A stretch of DNA of 18,668 nt from Nonomuraea sp. (GCA_013362835.1 JABFVJ010000400.1:1-18668); one strand, 5' to 3'; shown: positions 8,824-14,880, counted from the first letter of the stretch. Translations and numbers: made by a program. The notes: generated from the letters alone by a model not told the origin.

Positions 8824-8878
8824 GCAGGGCATACCAATTAGACCGTGATTCTTGCAGTACCTAACGGCTTGGGGCCCG

Positions 8879-8884
8879 TACGAT
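8879..8884 (+). promoter_or_regulatory. Putative -10 box of mannosyltransferase B, leaderless type
   Basis: TACGAT ends six bases before ATG 8891, with no Shine-Dalgarno. This is the typical TAnnnT spacing of leaderless actinobacterial genes. A TTGCAG lies 21 bp upstream, too far for a standard -35. Confidence 0.5.
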
Positions 8885-8890
8885 GTCCGA

Positions 8891-10522
8891 ATGGCGGTGA
8901 CCGATTCCCCGTACCAGGCCTACGACAAGTCGGAGGTCGGCGAGAGCCAATCCCAGCCGCGTTCCCTCCGCGACCGGGTCGTCCCCCCCATGCGTGGAAG
9001 CGTCCTGTGGGGGTGGGTCGGCCCGCTCCTCGTCACGCTCTTCGGCGGGATCCTGCGCTTCGTCAACCTGGGCCATCCCCGGTCCGTGGTCTTCGACGAG
9101 ACCTATTACATGAAGGACGCCTTCTCCCTGATCACGTGGGGCGTCGAGCGGGTCACGATCAAGGACGCGGACAAGGCCGTCCTGGCCGGGAACACCGACA
9201 TCTGGCAGTCGTGCACCCAGGAGACCCTGGACAAGTGCGCCTCGTACGTGGTGCATCCGCCGTTCGGCAAGTGGATGATCGGCGTCGGGGAGTGGCTGTT
9301 CGGGCTCACGCCGTTCGGCTGGCGGTTCGCGTCGGCGGTGATCGGCACGCTGTCGATCCTGGTTCTCGCCCGGGTGGCGCGGCGGATGACCCGTTCGACG
9401 CTGCTCGGCTGCTTCGCCGGCCTGCTGCTGGCCCTCGACGGCCTCCACTACGTGCTCTCGCGCACGGCCCTGCTGGACATCTTCCTGATGTTCTGGGTGC
9501 TCGCGGCGTTCGCCTGCCTGGTGGTCGACCGTGACCGGGCGCGCGAACGGCTGGTCGCCTGGTACGAGAACTCGCCCGTCTCCCCCCACGGCCCCTGGCT
9601 CGGGGCGCGGCCGTGGCGGATCGCGGCCGGGGTCTGCCTGGCCCTGGCCATGTCGGTCAAATGGTCAGGACTCGCCTTCGCGGTCGCCTTCGCCATCATG
9701 TCCGTGCTCTGGGACTTCGGCGCCCGCCGCGCCATCGGCCTCAAACACCCCTACGCCGGCGCCCTCAACAAAGACCTCCCCCACGCCGCCCTCTCCTTCA
9801 CCGTCGTCCCCTTCGTCACCTACATGGCCACCTGGACCGGCTGGTTCACCTCCGCCAACGGCTACGGACGCAACTGGGACCAGGCCACCTCCTCCGGCCC
9901 CTTCTTCTTCCTCTTCGACTCCGCCCGCTCCTGGGTCCAGTACCAGTGGCAGGTCTTCTCCTTCCACAACGGGCTGGAGACCTCGCATCCGTACATGTCG
10001 GAGCCGTGGCAGTGGCCGATGCTGCTGCGTCCCGTCGCCTTCTTCTACGAGGGCAAGCAGAACGCCTGCGGCGTCAAGGACTGCTCGGAGGCCGTGCTCG
10101 GGGTGGGCACGCCGGTCATCTGGTTCGGCGCGCTGGCCGCGCTGGTGGCCCTGATCGCCTGGTACGTCTCCTCGCGCGACTGGCGGGCCGGGGCGGTGCT
10201 GCTGGCGTACGCGATGGGGTGGCTGCCGTGGTTCTACTTCGCCATCTCCGAGAACCGGACGATGTTCCTGTTCTACGCGATCCCGATGGTCCCGTTCATG
10301 GTGCTGGCGCTCACGTTGTGCGCCGGGCTGCTGATCGGGCCCGCCACGCCGACGGCCACGGGGGCGATGCCCATGCGGCGTACGCTGGGGGCCGCCGTGG
10401 TCGGGGCGTACGCGCTGCTGGCGTTGATCAACTTCTGGTGGCTGCATCCGATCCTGTCCGCCGAGCTGATTCCGTACACCGAGTGGAAGGCCCGGATGTT
10501 GTTCGACAAGCGGTGGATCTGA
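8891..10522 (+). CDS. pmt: Protein O-mannosyltransferase (copy B, likely ancestral pmt)
   Basis: Same reaction and family as copy A: polyprenyl-phosphate mannose-dependent protein mannosylation coupled to export. With ATG 8891 it has 543 residues. The DE motif is D69-E70 in VVFDETYYMKDAF; HPPFGKW, RRMTRSTLLGC and LDGLHYVLSRTALLDIF follow, then the conserved block and a C-terminal PMT membrane domain. The N-terminal 35 residues are hydrophilic and cytoplasmic. Residues 239-356 are encoded by the 354-bp tract shared with copy A. Copy B has three extra codons just before the tract (WYENSPVSPHG against WRGSSPHG). It is divergent from rsmI, as pmt is in mycobacteria, which is why I take this as the original gene. 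A frame extension to TTG 8852 overlaps the promoter and is unlikely. Confidence 0.93.
   Translation: MAVTDSPYQAYDKSEVGESQSQPRSLRDRVVPPMRGSVLWGWVGPLLVTLFGGILRFVNLGHPRSVVFDETYYMKDAFSLITWGVERVTIKDADKAVLAGNTDIWQSCTQETLDKCASYVVHPPFGKWMIGVGEWLFGLTPFGWRFASAVIGTLSILVLARVARRMTRSTLLGCFAGLLLALDGLHYVLSRTALLDIFLMFWVLAAFACLVVDRDRARERLVAWYENSPVSPHGPWLGARPWRIAAGVCLALAMSVKWSGLAFAVAFAIMSVLWDFGARRAIGLKHPYAGALNKDLPHAALSFTVVPFVTYMATWTGWFTSANGYGRNWDQATSSGPFFFLFDSARSWVQYQWQVFSFHNGLETSHPYMSEPWQWPMLLRPVAFFYEGKQNACGVKDCSEAVLGVGTPVIWFGALAALVALIAWYVSSRDWRAGAVLLAYAMGWLPWFYFAISENRTMFLFYAIPMVPFMVLALTLCAGLLIGPATPTATGAMPMRRTLGAAVVGAYALLALINFWWLHPILSAELIPYTEWKARMLFDKRWI
9605..9958 (+). repeat. 354-bp perfect inverted repeat, copy in mannosyltransferase B
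   Basis: Partner of 6962-7315 in inverted orientation. From about 9659 to 9958 all seven Leu codons are CTC and all three Lys codons AAA, with C-ending codons dominating. Outside the tract Lys is AAG in both genes wherever checked and Leu is mostly CTG. Together the two copies bound a 2289-bp segment (7316-9604). Confidence 0.95.
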
Positions 10523-10552
10523 CCCAGTCACTGTCGGTAAATATCGGTTCCG

Positions 10553-10558
10553 TAGGGT
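10553..10558 (+). promoter_or_regulatory. Putative -10 box upstream of the unknown gene
   Basis: TAGGGT ends seven bases before an in-frame GTG at 10566. It could give either a leaderless transcript starting at that GTG or a 5' leader of about 70 nt before ATG 10635. The rest of the 112-bp gap after pmt shows no other feature. Confidence 0.4.
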
Positions 10559-10634
10559 AGTCGCTGTGCAAGACCCAATACGCACCGGATTCGGTCATCG
10601 TCAGGCCTGGGTTCGATACGGCAAACTTCGAGGC

Positions 10635-11834
10635 ATGAGTGCACCGGATGTCACCGCCCTTCTCGCCGAGTTGGAGCGATCTCAGCCGGACCTGGCCGAG
10701 GAGGCCAGGACCGCCGTCGAATGGTTGACGGGTGGGGAGCCGCTGGAGACGGTGACCCAGCTCGACGTCTGCGAGTTCCTCTGGTACACGCTTCCGATCA
10801 AGGTGGGCCCGCTCCGGCCCGGAGGCGACCACGAACGCCTGTCCCGCTCGCTCGGGCGACTGCTCCAGCTCGGAGGCATGGAGCGCTACGCCGCTCTGTG
10901 CGTGTCGCCCACGACCGTCCAGATCCTGCGTACGTACGCCCAGGAGGGCGAGGACGCGGGCACCAGCGCCTACCAGAAGGCGCTGGAGGCCACGGGCGTG
11001 CTCCCGCCCGATGTGCCCGAGCTGCAGTGGAGCATGATCATGGGGCCCGAGGAGCTGGGCGCGCACGTCGCCTGCTCCGCGGCGCTGGAGCTGGCGATCG
11101 TCGCGGGCGACGACCTCGACAGGACCGCGCTGACCCGCCGCTGGCTGACCGAGCCCCGCGCCGAGCTGGGCGGCGACAGCTGGCTCAACCGCGTGCACGG
11201 CGAACGGCTCAACCGCTGGGTGCTCGGCCGCGGCCCGGCCAGGCGGGAGCTGGCGCAGCCGTTCGAGGTGCGGCTGCACGCGCCGGTGACGCCACAACCC
11301 CTGCCCGCCCTGCGCAAGCTGCTCGCGCTCGCCGCCTCGGAGGGCAGCCTGCCGCTCCGGCTGGCCCCCTCGCCCGAGGCGCTCAGGCTGCGCGAGCTGG
11401 CCGAACGCGAGCTGGGCGCGATCAGCCGCGACGGCACCAGGCTCGCCGTCACCGACTACGGCAAACACCTGCTGGGCTCGCAGGAGGCCATGTGGGAGGC
11501 GGTCACCAGGCTGCTGCTGGCCCGGGGCGAGCACGAGTTCGAGGTGTCGGCCCGCGAGGCCGCGCTCATGCTGCTGGCCGACGGCACCCTCATGTCGCCG
11601 TCGGAGCTGCGCGAACGCGTCGCCGAGGTGGTGGGCGGCGAGGGCTGGCACCCGGCCACGAGCCTCGACGACGTCACCGCGCCGGTCGCCGACCTGGTCG
11701 CCCAGCTCACCGCGCTCGGCCTCGCCTACAGCGACGACCTCGTCGTACGGATGGACCGCCCCGGCCAGTACGCGGCACTCGCCGCGCTGCGCGCCCACGC
11801 CCTGCGCCCGCGCAAGTACGTCAGCTCCGGCTGA
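10635..11834 (+). CDS. Protein of unknown function, 399 residues
   Basis: I do not recognise the family. The protein is soluble-looking, rich in Ala, Leu, Glu and Arg, with no signal peptide, membrane segment or cysteine cluster. The first 100 residues are helical and acidic (LLAELERSQPDLAEEARTAVEWL). The last 120 or so contain a segment (EFEVSAREAALMLLADGTLMSPSELRERV is its core) that could be a winged-helix-like fold, but this is a guess. ATG 10635 was chosen because the 23 codons before it, from GTG 10566, have many A/T-ending codons unlike coding sequence here. CAAACT seven bases before the ATG could be a leaderless-type -10; the GTG has a better box (TAGGGT), so the start is open. The 3' end overlaps merR by 14 bp. 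Confidence 0.75.
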   Translation: MSAPDVTALLAELERSQPDLAEEARTAVEWLTGGEPLETVTQLDVCEFLWYTLPIKVGPLRPGGDHERLSRSLGRLLQLGGMERYAALCVSPTTVQILRTYAQEGEDAGTSAYQKALEATGVLPPDVPELQWSMIMGPEELGAHVACSAALELAIVAGDDLDRTALTRRWLTEPRAELGGDSWLNRVHGERLNRWVLGRGPARRELAQPFEVRLHAPVTPQPLPALRKLLALAASEGSLPLRLAPSPEALRLRELAERELGAISRDGTRLAVTDYGKHLLGSQEAMWEAVTRLLLARGEHEFEVSAREAALMLLADGTLMSPSELRERVAEVVGGEGWHPATSLDDVTAPVADLVAQLTALGLAYSDDLVVRMDRPGQYAALAALRAHALRPRKYVSSG

Positions 11835-12219
11835 CCCGGCCGACGGCGCGCTTGAACTCGGGGCACTCGACCAGCGGGTCGTGCTCGCACACCGCCGCGT
11901 GACGCAGGCTGTCACGCAGCCGGGTGAGCTGCCGCACCCGCTGGTCGACCTCGCGTTCCTTGGCCGCCATGCGCTCGCGCAGCCGGGTGTCCGACGGCGT
12001 GGCCCGCAGGAACTCGGCGATCTCCGACAGCGTGAACCCGGCGTCGCGGGCGCAGGTGATCAGGCCGAGCCGGTCGAGCGTCTCCGGGCGGTAGACGCGG
12101 CGCAGCCCGTTGCGCCCGTCGGCCTCGATGAGCCCCTTGCGCTCGTAGAAGCGCAGCGCGGACGCGGCCAGCCCGGTACGCCTGGCCACCTCGCCGATGT
12201 CGATCAACGTGTCGTCCAT
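11821..12219 (-). CDS. MerR-family transcriptional regulator with C-X7-C effector motif
   Basis: The 132-residue protein starts with the MerR helix-turn-helix: IGEVARRTGLAASALRFYERKGLI at about 8-31, then the wing RRVYRPETLDRL. A dimerisation helix follows (about 77-108). The C-terminal loop has C111 and C119 separated by seven residues (CEHDPLVEC), the same spacing as the metal-binding cysteines of CueR, so a metal or thiol/redox effector is possible; H113 could contribute. The family twists promoters with long spacers to activate them. The gene is divergent from the DUF5996 gene and its start is fixed by a GAGGAG ribosome site 6 bases upstream of the ATG. A strong palindrome just upstream suggests autoregulation. 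The 3' end overlaps the unknown gene by 14 bp. Confidence 0.88.
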   Translation of the reverse strand: MDDTLIDIGEVARRTGLAASALRFYERKGLIEADGRNGLRRVYRPETLDRLGLITCARDAGFTLSEIAEFLRATPSDTRLRERMAAKEREVDQRVRQLTRLRDSLRHAAVCEHDPLVECPEFKRAVGRVSRS

Positions 12220-12225
12220 GCCTGG

Positions 12226-12231
12226 CTCCTC
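12226..12231 (-). promoter_or_regulatory. Ribosome binding site of merR
   Basis: GAGGAG on the minus strand, six bases before ATG 12219. It is one of the few clear Shine-Dalgarno sites in the window and sets the start. Confidence 0.75.
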
Positions 12232-12254
12232 GACTTGAACCGCCCTTCAAGTCG
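12231..12254. promoter_or_regulatory. Probable MerR operator palindrome
   Basis: CGACTTGAA (12231-12239) and TTCAAGTCG (12246-12254) are perfect 9-bp inverted arms with a 6-bp centre. The element lies 11 bp upstream of the merR ATG, in the merR/DUF5996 divergent gap. A TAGGAT on the minus strand (12261-12256) could be the merR -10, placing transcription start inside the palindrome. Confidence 0.7.
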
Positions 12255-12285
12255 GATCCTAGCGCCACCCGGTGCGAACCTTGAT

Positions 12286-12310
12286 TACGCAGCGTAGTTA
12301 CCATGGTGAC
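12286..12310. promoter_or_regulatory. Two short palindromes and -10-like box before the DUF5996 gene
   Basis: TACGC-A-GCGTA (12286-12296) is an 11-bp palindrome. It abuts GTTACCATGGTGAC (12297-12310), a 14-bp near-palindrome with a perfect ACCATGGT core that ends at the DUF5996 ATG. TACCAT (12299-12304) also sits six bases before the ATG and may be a leaderless -10. These could be operator sites for MerR or another regulator. Confidence 0.35.
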
Positions 12311-13249
12311 ATGGAGCTCTTTCCGGCGATGCCACTCGACGAGTGGGCCGAGACCAAGGAGACCTTTCACCGGTTCGCGCAGATCGTCGGCAAGATCCGG
12401 CTGACCGCGAGCAACCGGCGCAACCATTGGTGGCACGTGCCCTTCCACCTGACCGGGCGCGGGCTGACGACCCGGCCGATGGGCGGGCTCGGCGAGCAGC
12501 CGCTGTTCTGCCTCGACTTCGACCTCGTACGCCACCGCATGGTGATCGACGTGCTCGACGGCCGCAGCGCGGAGTTCAGCCTGATCGGGCGGTCCGTTGC
12601 CACGTTCCACGCGCGGCTGTTCCAGACGCTCGCCGACCTGGGGATCAGGCCGGACATCTGGGCGGTGCCCTACGACCTCGACGACGAGACGCCGTTCGCC
12701 GACGACACCCGGCACGCGCACTACGACCCGGTGCTGATCAACCGCTACTGGCGGATCCTGTCGCAGGTGGCGCAGCTGCTCGACCGATACGCCGCCGACT
12801 TCGACGGCAAGGTCAGCCCGGTCCACCACTTCTGGCACACGTTCGACATCGCGGTCACCCGCTTCACCGGCCGCCGCGCCGAGGTGTCGCCGGACACCGA
12901 TCCGGTCACGCGCGAGGCGTACAGCAGGGAGGTCGTCAGCGCGGGGTTCTGGTTCGGCGACAGGGAGCGGCCCTGGCCGGCGTTCTACTCCTACACCGCG
13001 CCCGAGCCCGCGGGGCTGGAGCGCAAGCCGCTGCGGCCCGCGCGGGCCGAGTGGCTGCCCGCGCGCGGCAGCCATCTGGCCGTCCTGCGCTACGACGACG
13101 TGCGCGCCATGGGCGATCCGGTGGCGGGGGTGCTGGACTTCCTGGAGAGCGCCTACGAGGCGGGGGCCGAGCTCACCCATCTCGACGTCGAGGAGCTGGC
13201 CTGCCCCGGCGGCGTCACCGACCCCTTCTACGGCAAGCAGAAACGCTGA
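12311..13249 (+). CDS. DUF5996 family protein
   Basis: The 312-residue protein carries the DUF5996 hallmarks: QIVGKIRLTASNRRNHWWHVPFHLTGRGLTT is at about residues 24-54, with the Asn-His-Trp-Trp-His core, then a DFDLVRHRMVI-like strand and a DGR turn. PVHHFWHTFDIAVTRF lies near 180-195, and a C-terminal Ala/Glu helix precedes CPGGVTDPFYGKQKR. No biochemical function is known to me for this family; conserved His and Trp residues hint at a binding or catalytic site, but that is speculation. No signal peptide or membrane segment is visible. ATG 12311 was chosen over 12272 because the intervening codons run through promoter-like sequence. Divergence from merR suggests that regulator controls it. 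Confidence 0.85.
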   Translation: MELFPAMPLDEWAETKETFHRFAQIVGKIRLTASNRRNHWWHVPFHLTGRGLTTRPMGGLGEQPLFCLDFDLVRHRMVIDVLDGRSAEFSLIGRSVATFHARLFQTLADLGIRPDIWAVPYDLDDETPFADDTRHAHYDPVLINRYWRILSQVAQLLDRYAADFDGKVSPVHHFWHTFDIAVTRFTGRRAEVSPDTDPVTREAYSREVVSAGFWFGDRERPWPAFYSYTAPEPAGLERKPLRPARAEWLPARGSHLAVLRYDDVRAMGDPVAGVLDFLESAYEAGAELTHLDVEELACPGGVTDPFYGKQKR

Positions 13250-13264
13250 CGCCCGGCCGGTCGG

Positions 13265-13384
13265 TCAGCGGGCGGCCGGGGTCGGGGTGGTGGCGTTCCT
13301 GCTCTCCCGGACGAGCAGGAACGCGGCGAGGGCCGGCAGGGCGTAGGTCACGGCGGGGCGGGAGGTCTTCGAGAGGTCGGTCAA
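13265..13384 (-). CDS. Possible small membrane-segment protein, 39 codons, or gene remnant
   Basis: Reading minus strand from TTG 13384 gives TDLSKTSRPAVTYALPAL followed by AAFLLVRESRNATTPTPAAR and TGA. By my reading all internal codons end in G or C, as expected of true coding sequence in this genome. The TTG overlaps the TetR stop codon (TTGA), the usual sign of translational coupling. A short hydrophobic stretch (VTYALPALAAFLLV) could span or dip into the membrane. It may be a genuine small protein cotranscribed with tetR, or the tail left from a larger deleted membrane-protein gene. A 12-bp-stem hairpin (13293-13324) lies within it. No homologue is recognised. Confidence 0.45.
   Translation of the reverse strand: MTDLSKTSRPAVTYALPALAAFLLVRESRNATTPTPAAR
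13293..13324. terminator. Strong hairpin between convergent genes
   Basis: GCGTTCCTGCTC (13293-13304) pairs perfectly with GAGCAGGAACGC (13313-13324), a 12-bp stem with an 8-nt loop and no T-tract. It lies in the 131-bp stretch between the ends of the DUF5996 gene and tetR, so it may terminate both. It also falls inside the small reading frame 13265-13384. Confidence 0.5.
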
Positions 13385-14025
13385 GCCGGGTCTCCGCCCG
13401 TCAGCGCGCCGTGCAGGAACAGGGTCACGAGCTCCTCGGAGCTGAGTGGCGAGGGGCCGCGGCCCGCCGCCATGACCAGGAACTGGAACGCCTCGGCCAG
13501 GCGTTCGGGGTCGAGCCTGAGGCGGGCGCGCTCGGGCTCGAACAGCCCGGCCAGCGCTTCGCGTGAGGCCGCCATCGAAGCGTCCCGCCCGGAAACCGGG
13601 CGCCCTCCCCCTGGGCTGCCGGGTCCGCCCTCCGGAGCGGGGGCGGTGGGGTCGCGGCGGAGGCCGCCGGAGGTGGCGAGGGCGCCGGCGACCGCGCCCA
13701 TTCTGGCGAGGTAGCCGCGCAGCGCCTCGGACGCCTCGATCAGGCGGTCGGGCAGCGGCAGGTCGAGGGAGATGGCGGACACGTGGGCGAGGGTGTCGTC
13801 GGGGCGCAGGGCCTCGGCCATGCAGGCGGCGAGCAGGGCGTCCTTGTCGCCGAACGCCCGGAAGATCGTGCCTTCGCCGATCCCGGCCGCGCGGGCGACC
13901 TGGGCGGTGGTGACGGAGGTGCCGTATTCGACCACGAGCGGGAGGGCGGCCTTCACGATCATCTCGCGCCGCTGTTCGGGGCTCATCGCCGGCGCGCGGC
14001 GCCGGCCGGGTGTGGAGTTCGTCAT
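13381..14025 (-). CDS. TetR-family transcriptional regulator
   Basis: The 214-residue protein has an N-terminal TetR helix-turn-helix at about 39-58 (TTAQVARAAGIGEGTIFRAF), preceded by a helix PEQRREMIVKAALPLV. The rest is the ligand-binding domain. An unusual Gly/Pro-rich, probably disordered insert lies at about residues 119-149 (PTAPAPEGGPGSPGGGRPV in its middle), encoded at 13579-13671, which also holds a 7-bp-stem hairpin (13586-13602). The gene is divergent from the alpha/beta hydrolase, and an 18-bp palindrome lies 13 bp upstream of the ATG, so it probably represses itself and the hydrolase. TACGAT six bases before the ATG suggests leaderless expression, although GAAGG is also present there. 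Confidence 0.9.
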   Translation of the reverse strand: MTNSTPGRRRAPAMSPEQRREMIVKAALPLVVEYGTSVTTAQVARAAGIGEGTIFRAFGDKDALLAACMAEALRPDDTLAHVSAISLDLPLPDRLIEASEALRGYLARMGAVAGALATSGGLRRDPTAPAPEGGPGSPGGGRPVSGRDASMAASREALAGLFEPERARLRLDPERLAEAFQFLVMAAGRGPSPLSSEELVTLFLHGALTGGDPA

Positions 14026-14031
14026 GCCTTC

Positions 14032-14037
14032 ATCGTA
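14032..14037 (-). promoter_or_regulatory. Putative -10 box of tetR, leaderless type
   Basis: TACGAT on the minus strand ends six bases before ATG 14025. It abuts the operator palindrome at 14039-14056, so bound repressor would block it. Confidence 0.45.
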
Positions 14038-14038
14038 C

Positions 14039-14056
14039 GGAGTGAGTGCTCACTCC
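14039..14056. promoter_or_regulatory. TetR operator palindrome
   Basis: GGAGTGAG and CTCACTCC are perfect 8-bp inverted arms around TG. The palindrome lies between the divergent tetR and hydrolase genes. The AGTGAGTGCTCACT-like core is of the type bound by many TetR-family repressors. Confidence 0.75.
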
Positions 14057-14094
14057 ATCAATGGCATTCCTCAGGGCATGGCACGATCGAAGGC

Positions 14095-14880
14095 GTGCCA
14101 TTCGCCATGACGACGGGCGGCGTCAAGCTGTCCTACCAGGTCCGCGGCCACGGGCCCGCCCTCGTGCTGCTCCAGGGCCAGGCCAACGACCACCGCTGGT
14201 GGGACTCCGTACGCGACGACTTCGCCCGTTCCCATCGCACGATCACCTTCGACTACCGGGGCACGGGCGACAGCGACAAGCCCGACGAGCCCTACACCAC
14301 GCGCGGGTTCGCGGAAGACGTGCTGGCCGTGCTCGACGAGCTGGGCGTGAATCGCGCCGACGTCTACGGCACCTCGATGGGCGGCCGGGTGGCCCAATGG
14401 CTGGCCGCCGACCACCCGGGCCGGGTCGGCACGCTGGTGCTGGGTTGCAGCTCGCCGGGCGGCGCCCACGGGCTGGAACGCGGCAACGACGTCCGCAGGG
14501 CGCTGGCGCAGGCCGACCGGGCGGCGGCCGAGCGGGCGCTGCTCGAACTCATGTACACGCCGGGCTGGCTGGCCACGCATCCGGGGCCGTACCGCACGAC
14601 CGGCGATCCCGGCATGCCCGCCCATGCCCGTCGCCGCCACCTGACCGCGAGCGCCGGGCACGACAGCTGGGCCGTGCTGCCCGCCATCGCCGCGCCGACG
14701 CTGGTCGTCCACGGCACCGACGACGTGTTCAACCCGGCCGCCAACGCGCCGCTCCTCGCCGGGCGCATCCCGGGGGCCGAGCTGCGGCTGATCGAGGGGG
14801 CCAGGCACGCCTACTTCGAGGAGTTCAGCGAGGTGGCGACTCCGCTGGTGCTCGACTTCCTCGCTCGCTCGCGCGGGTGA
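14095..14880 (+). CDS. Alpha/beta-fold hydrolase
   Basis: The 261-residue protein has the typical start MPFA...VKLSYQVRGHGPALVLLQG, a strand-turn ITFDYRGTGDSDKP, the nucleophile elbow GTSMGG with Ser94, Asp209 or Asp210 in HGTDD as the acid, and His238 in EGARHAYFEEF. The Ser-Asp-His triad is therefore complete and the enzyme should be an active cytoplasmic ester, lactone or related hydrolase; the substrate is unknown. GTG 14095 was preferred to ATG 14107 because it restores the common MPFA-type N-terminus and has CACGAT seven bases upstream. It is divergent from tetR with a shared operator. The 3' end overlaps the convergent WYL regulator by 56 bp. Confidence 0.9.
   Translation: MPFAMTTGGVKLSYQVRGHGPALVLLQGQANDHRWWDSVRDDFARSHRTITFDYRGTGDSDKPDEPYTTRGFAEDVLAVLDELGVNRADVYGTSMGGRVAQWLAADHPGRVGTLVLGCSSPGGAHGLERGNDVRRALAQADRAAAERALLELMYTPGWLATHPGPYRTTGDPGMPAHARRRHLTASAGHDSWAVLPAIAAPTLVVHGTDDVFNPAANAPLLAGRIPGAELRLIEGARHAYFEEFSEVATPLVLDFLARSRG

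Noticed and set aside
8812..8832. ATG 8832 as rsmI start
   Set aside because: Adds seven residues not expected in RsmI and includes the probable CACAAT box; GTG 8811 is preferred, though not proven.
7984..8841. 285-codon plus-strand frame over rsmI
   Set aside because: Antisense shadow of rsmI, whose motifs are clear.
7316..9604. Segment as a transposon or integron between inverted repeats
   Set aside because: The repeats are coding parts of two paralogous genes; no transposase, short terminal repeats or target duplication was seen.
9531..10154. Pro/Ser/Thr-rich 207-codon frame in pmt B
   Set aside because: Frame-shifted reading of the C-rich shared tract, not a mucin-like protein.
12235..12265. 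MerR-activated promoter on the plus strand using TTGAAC and TAGCGC with 19-bp spacing
   Set aside because: The -10 is poor and the dyad covers the -35 rather than the spacer, unlike known MerR promoters.
13783..14094. Upstream extension of the hydrolase into the tetR region
   Set aside because: It runs antisense through tetR and its operator; the MPFA-type start at 14095 fits the family.
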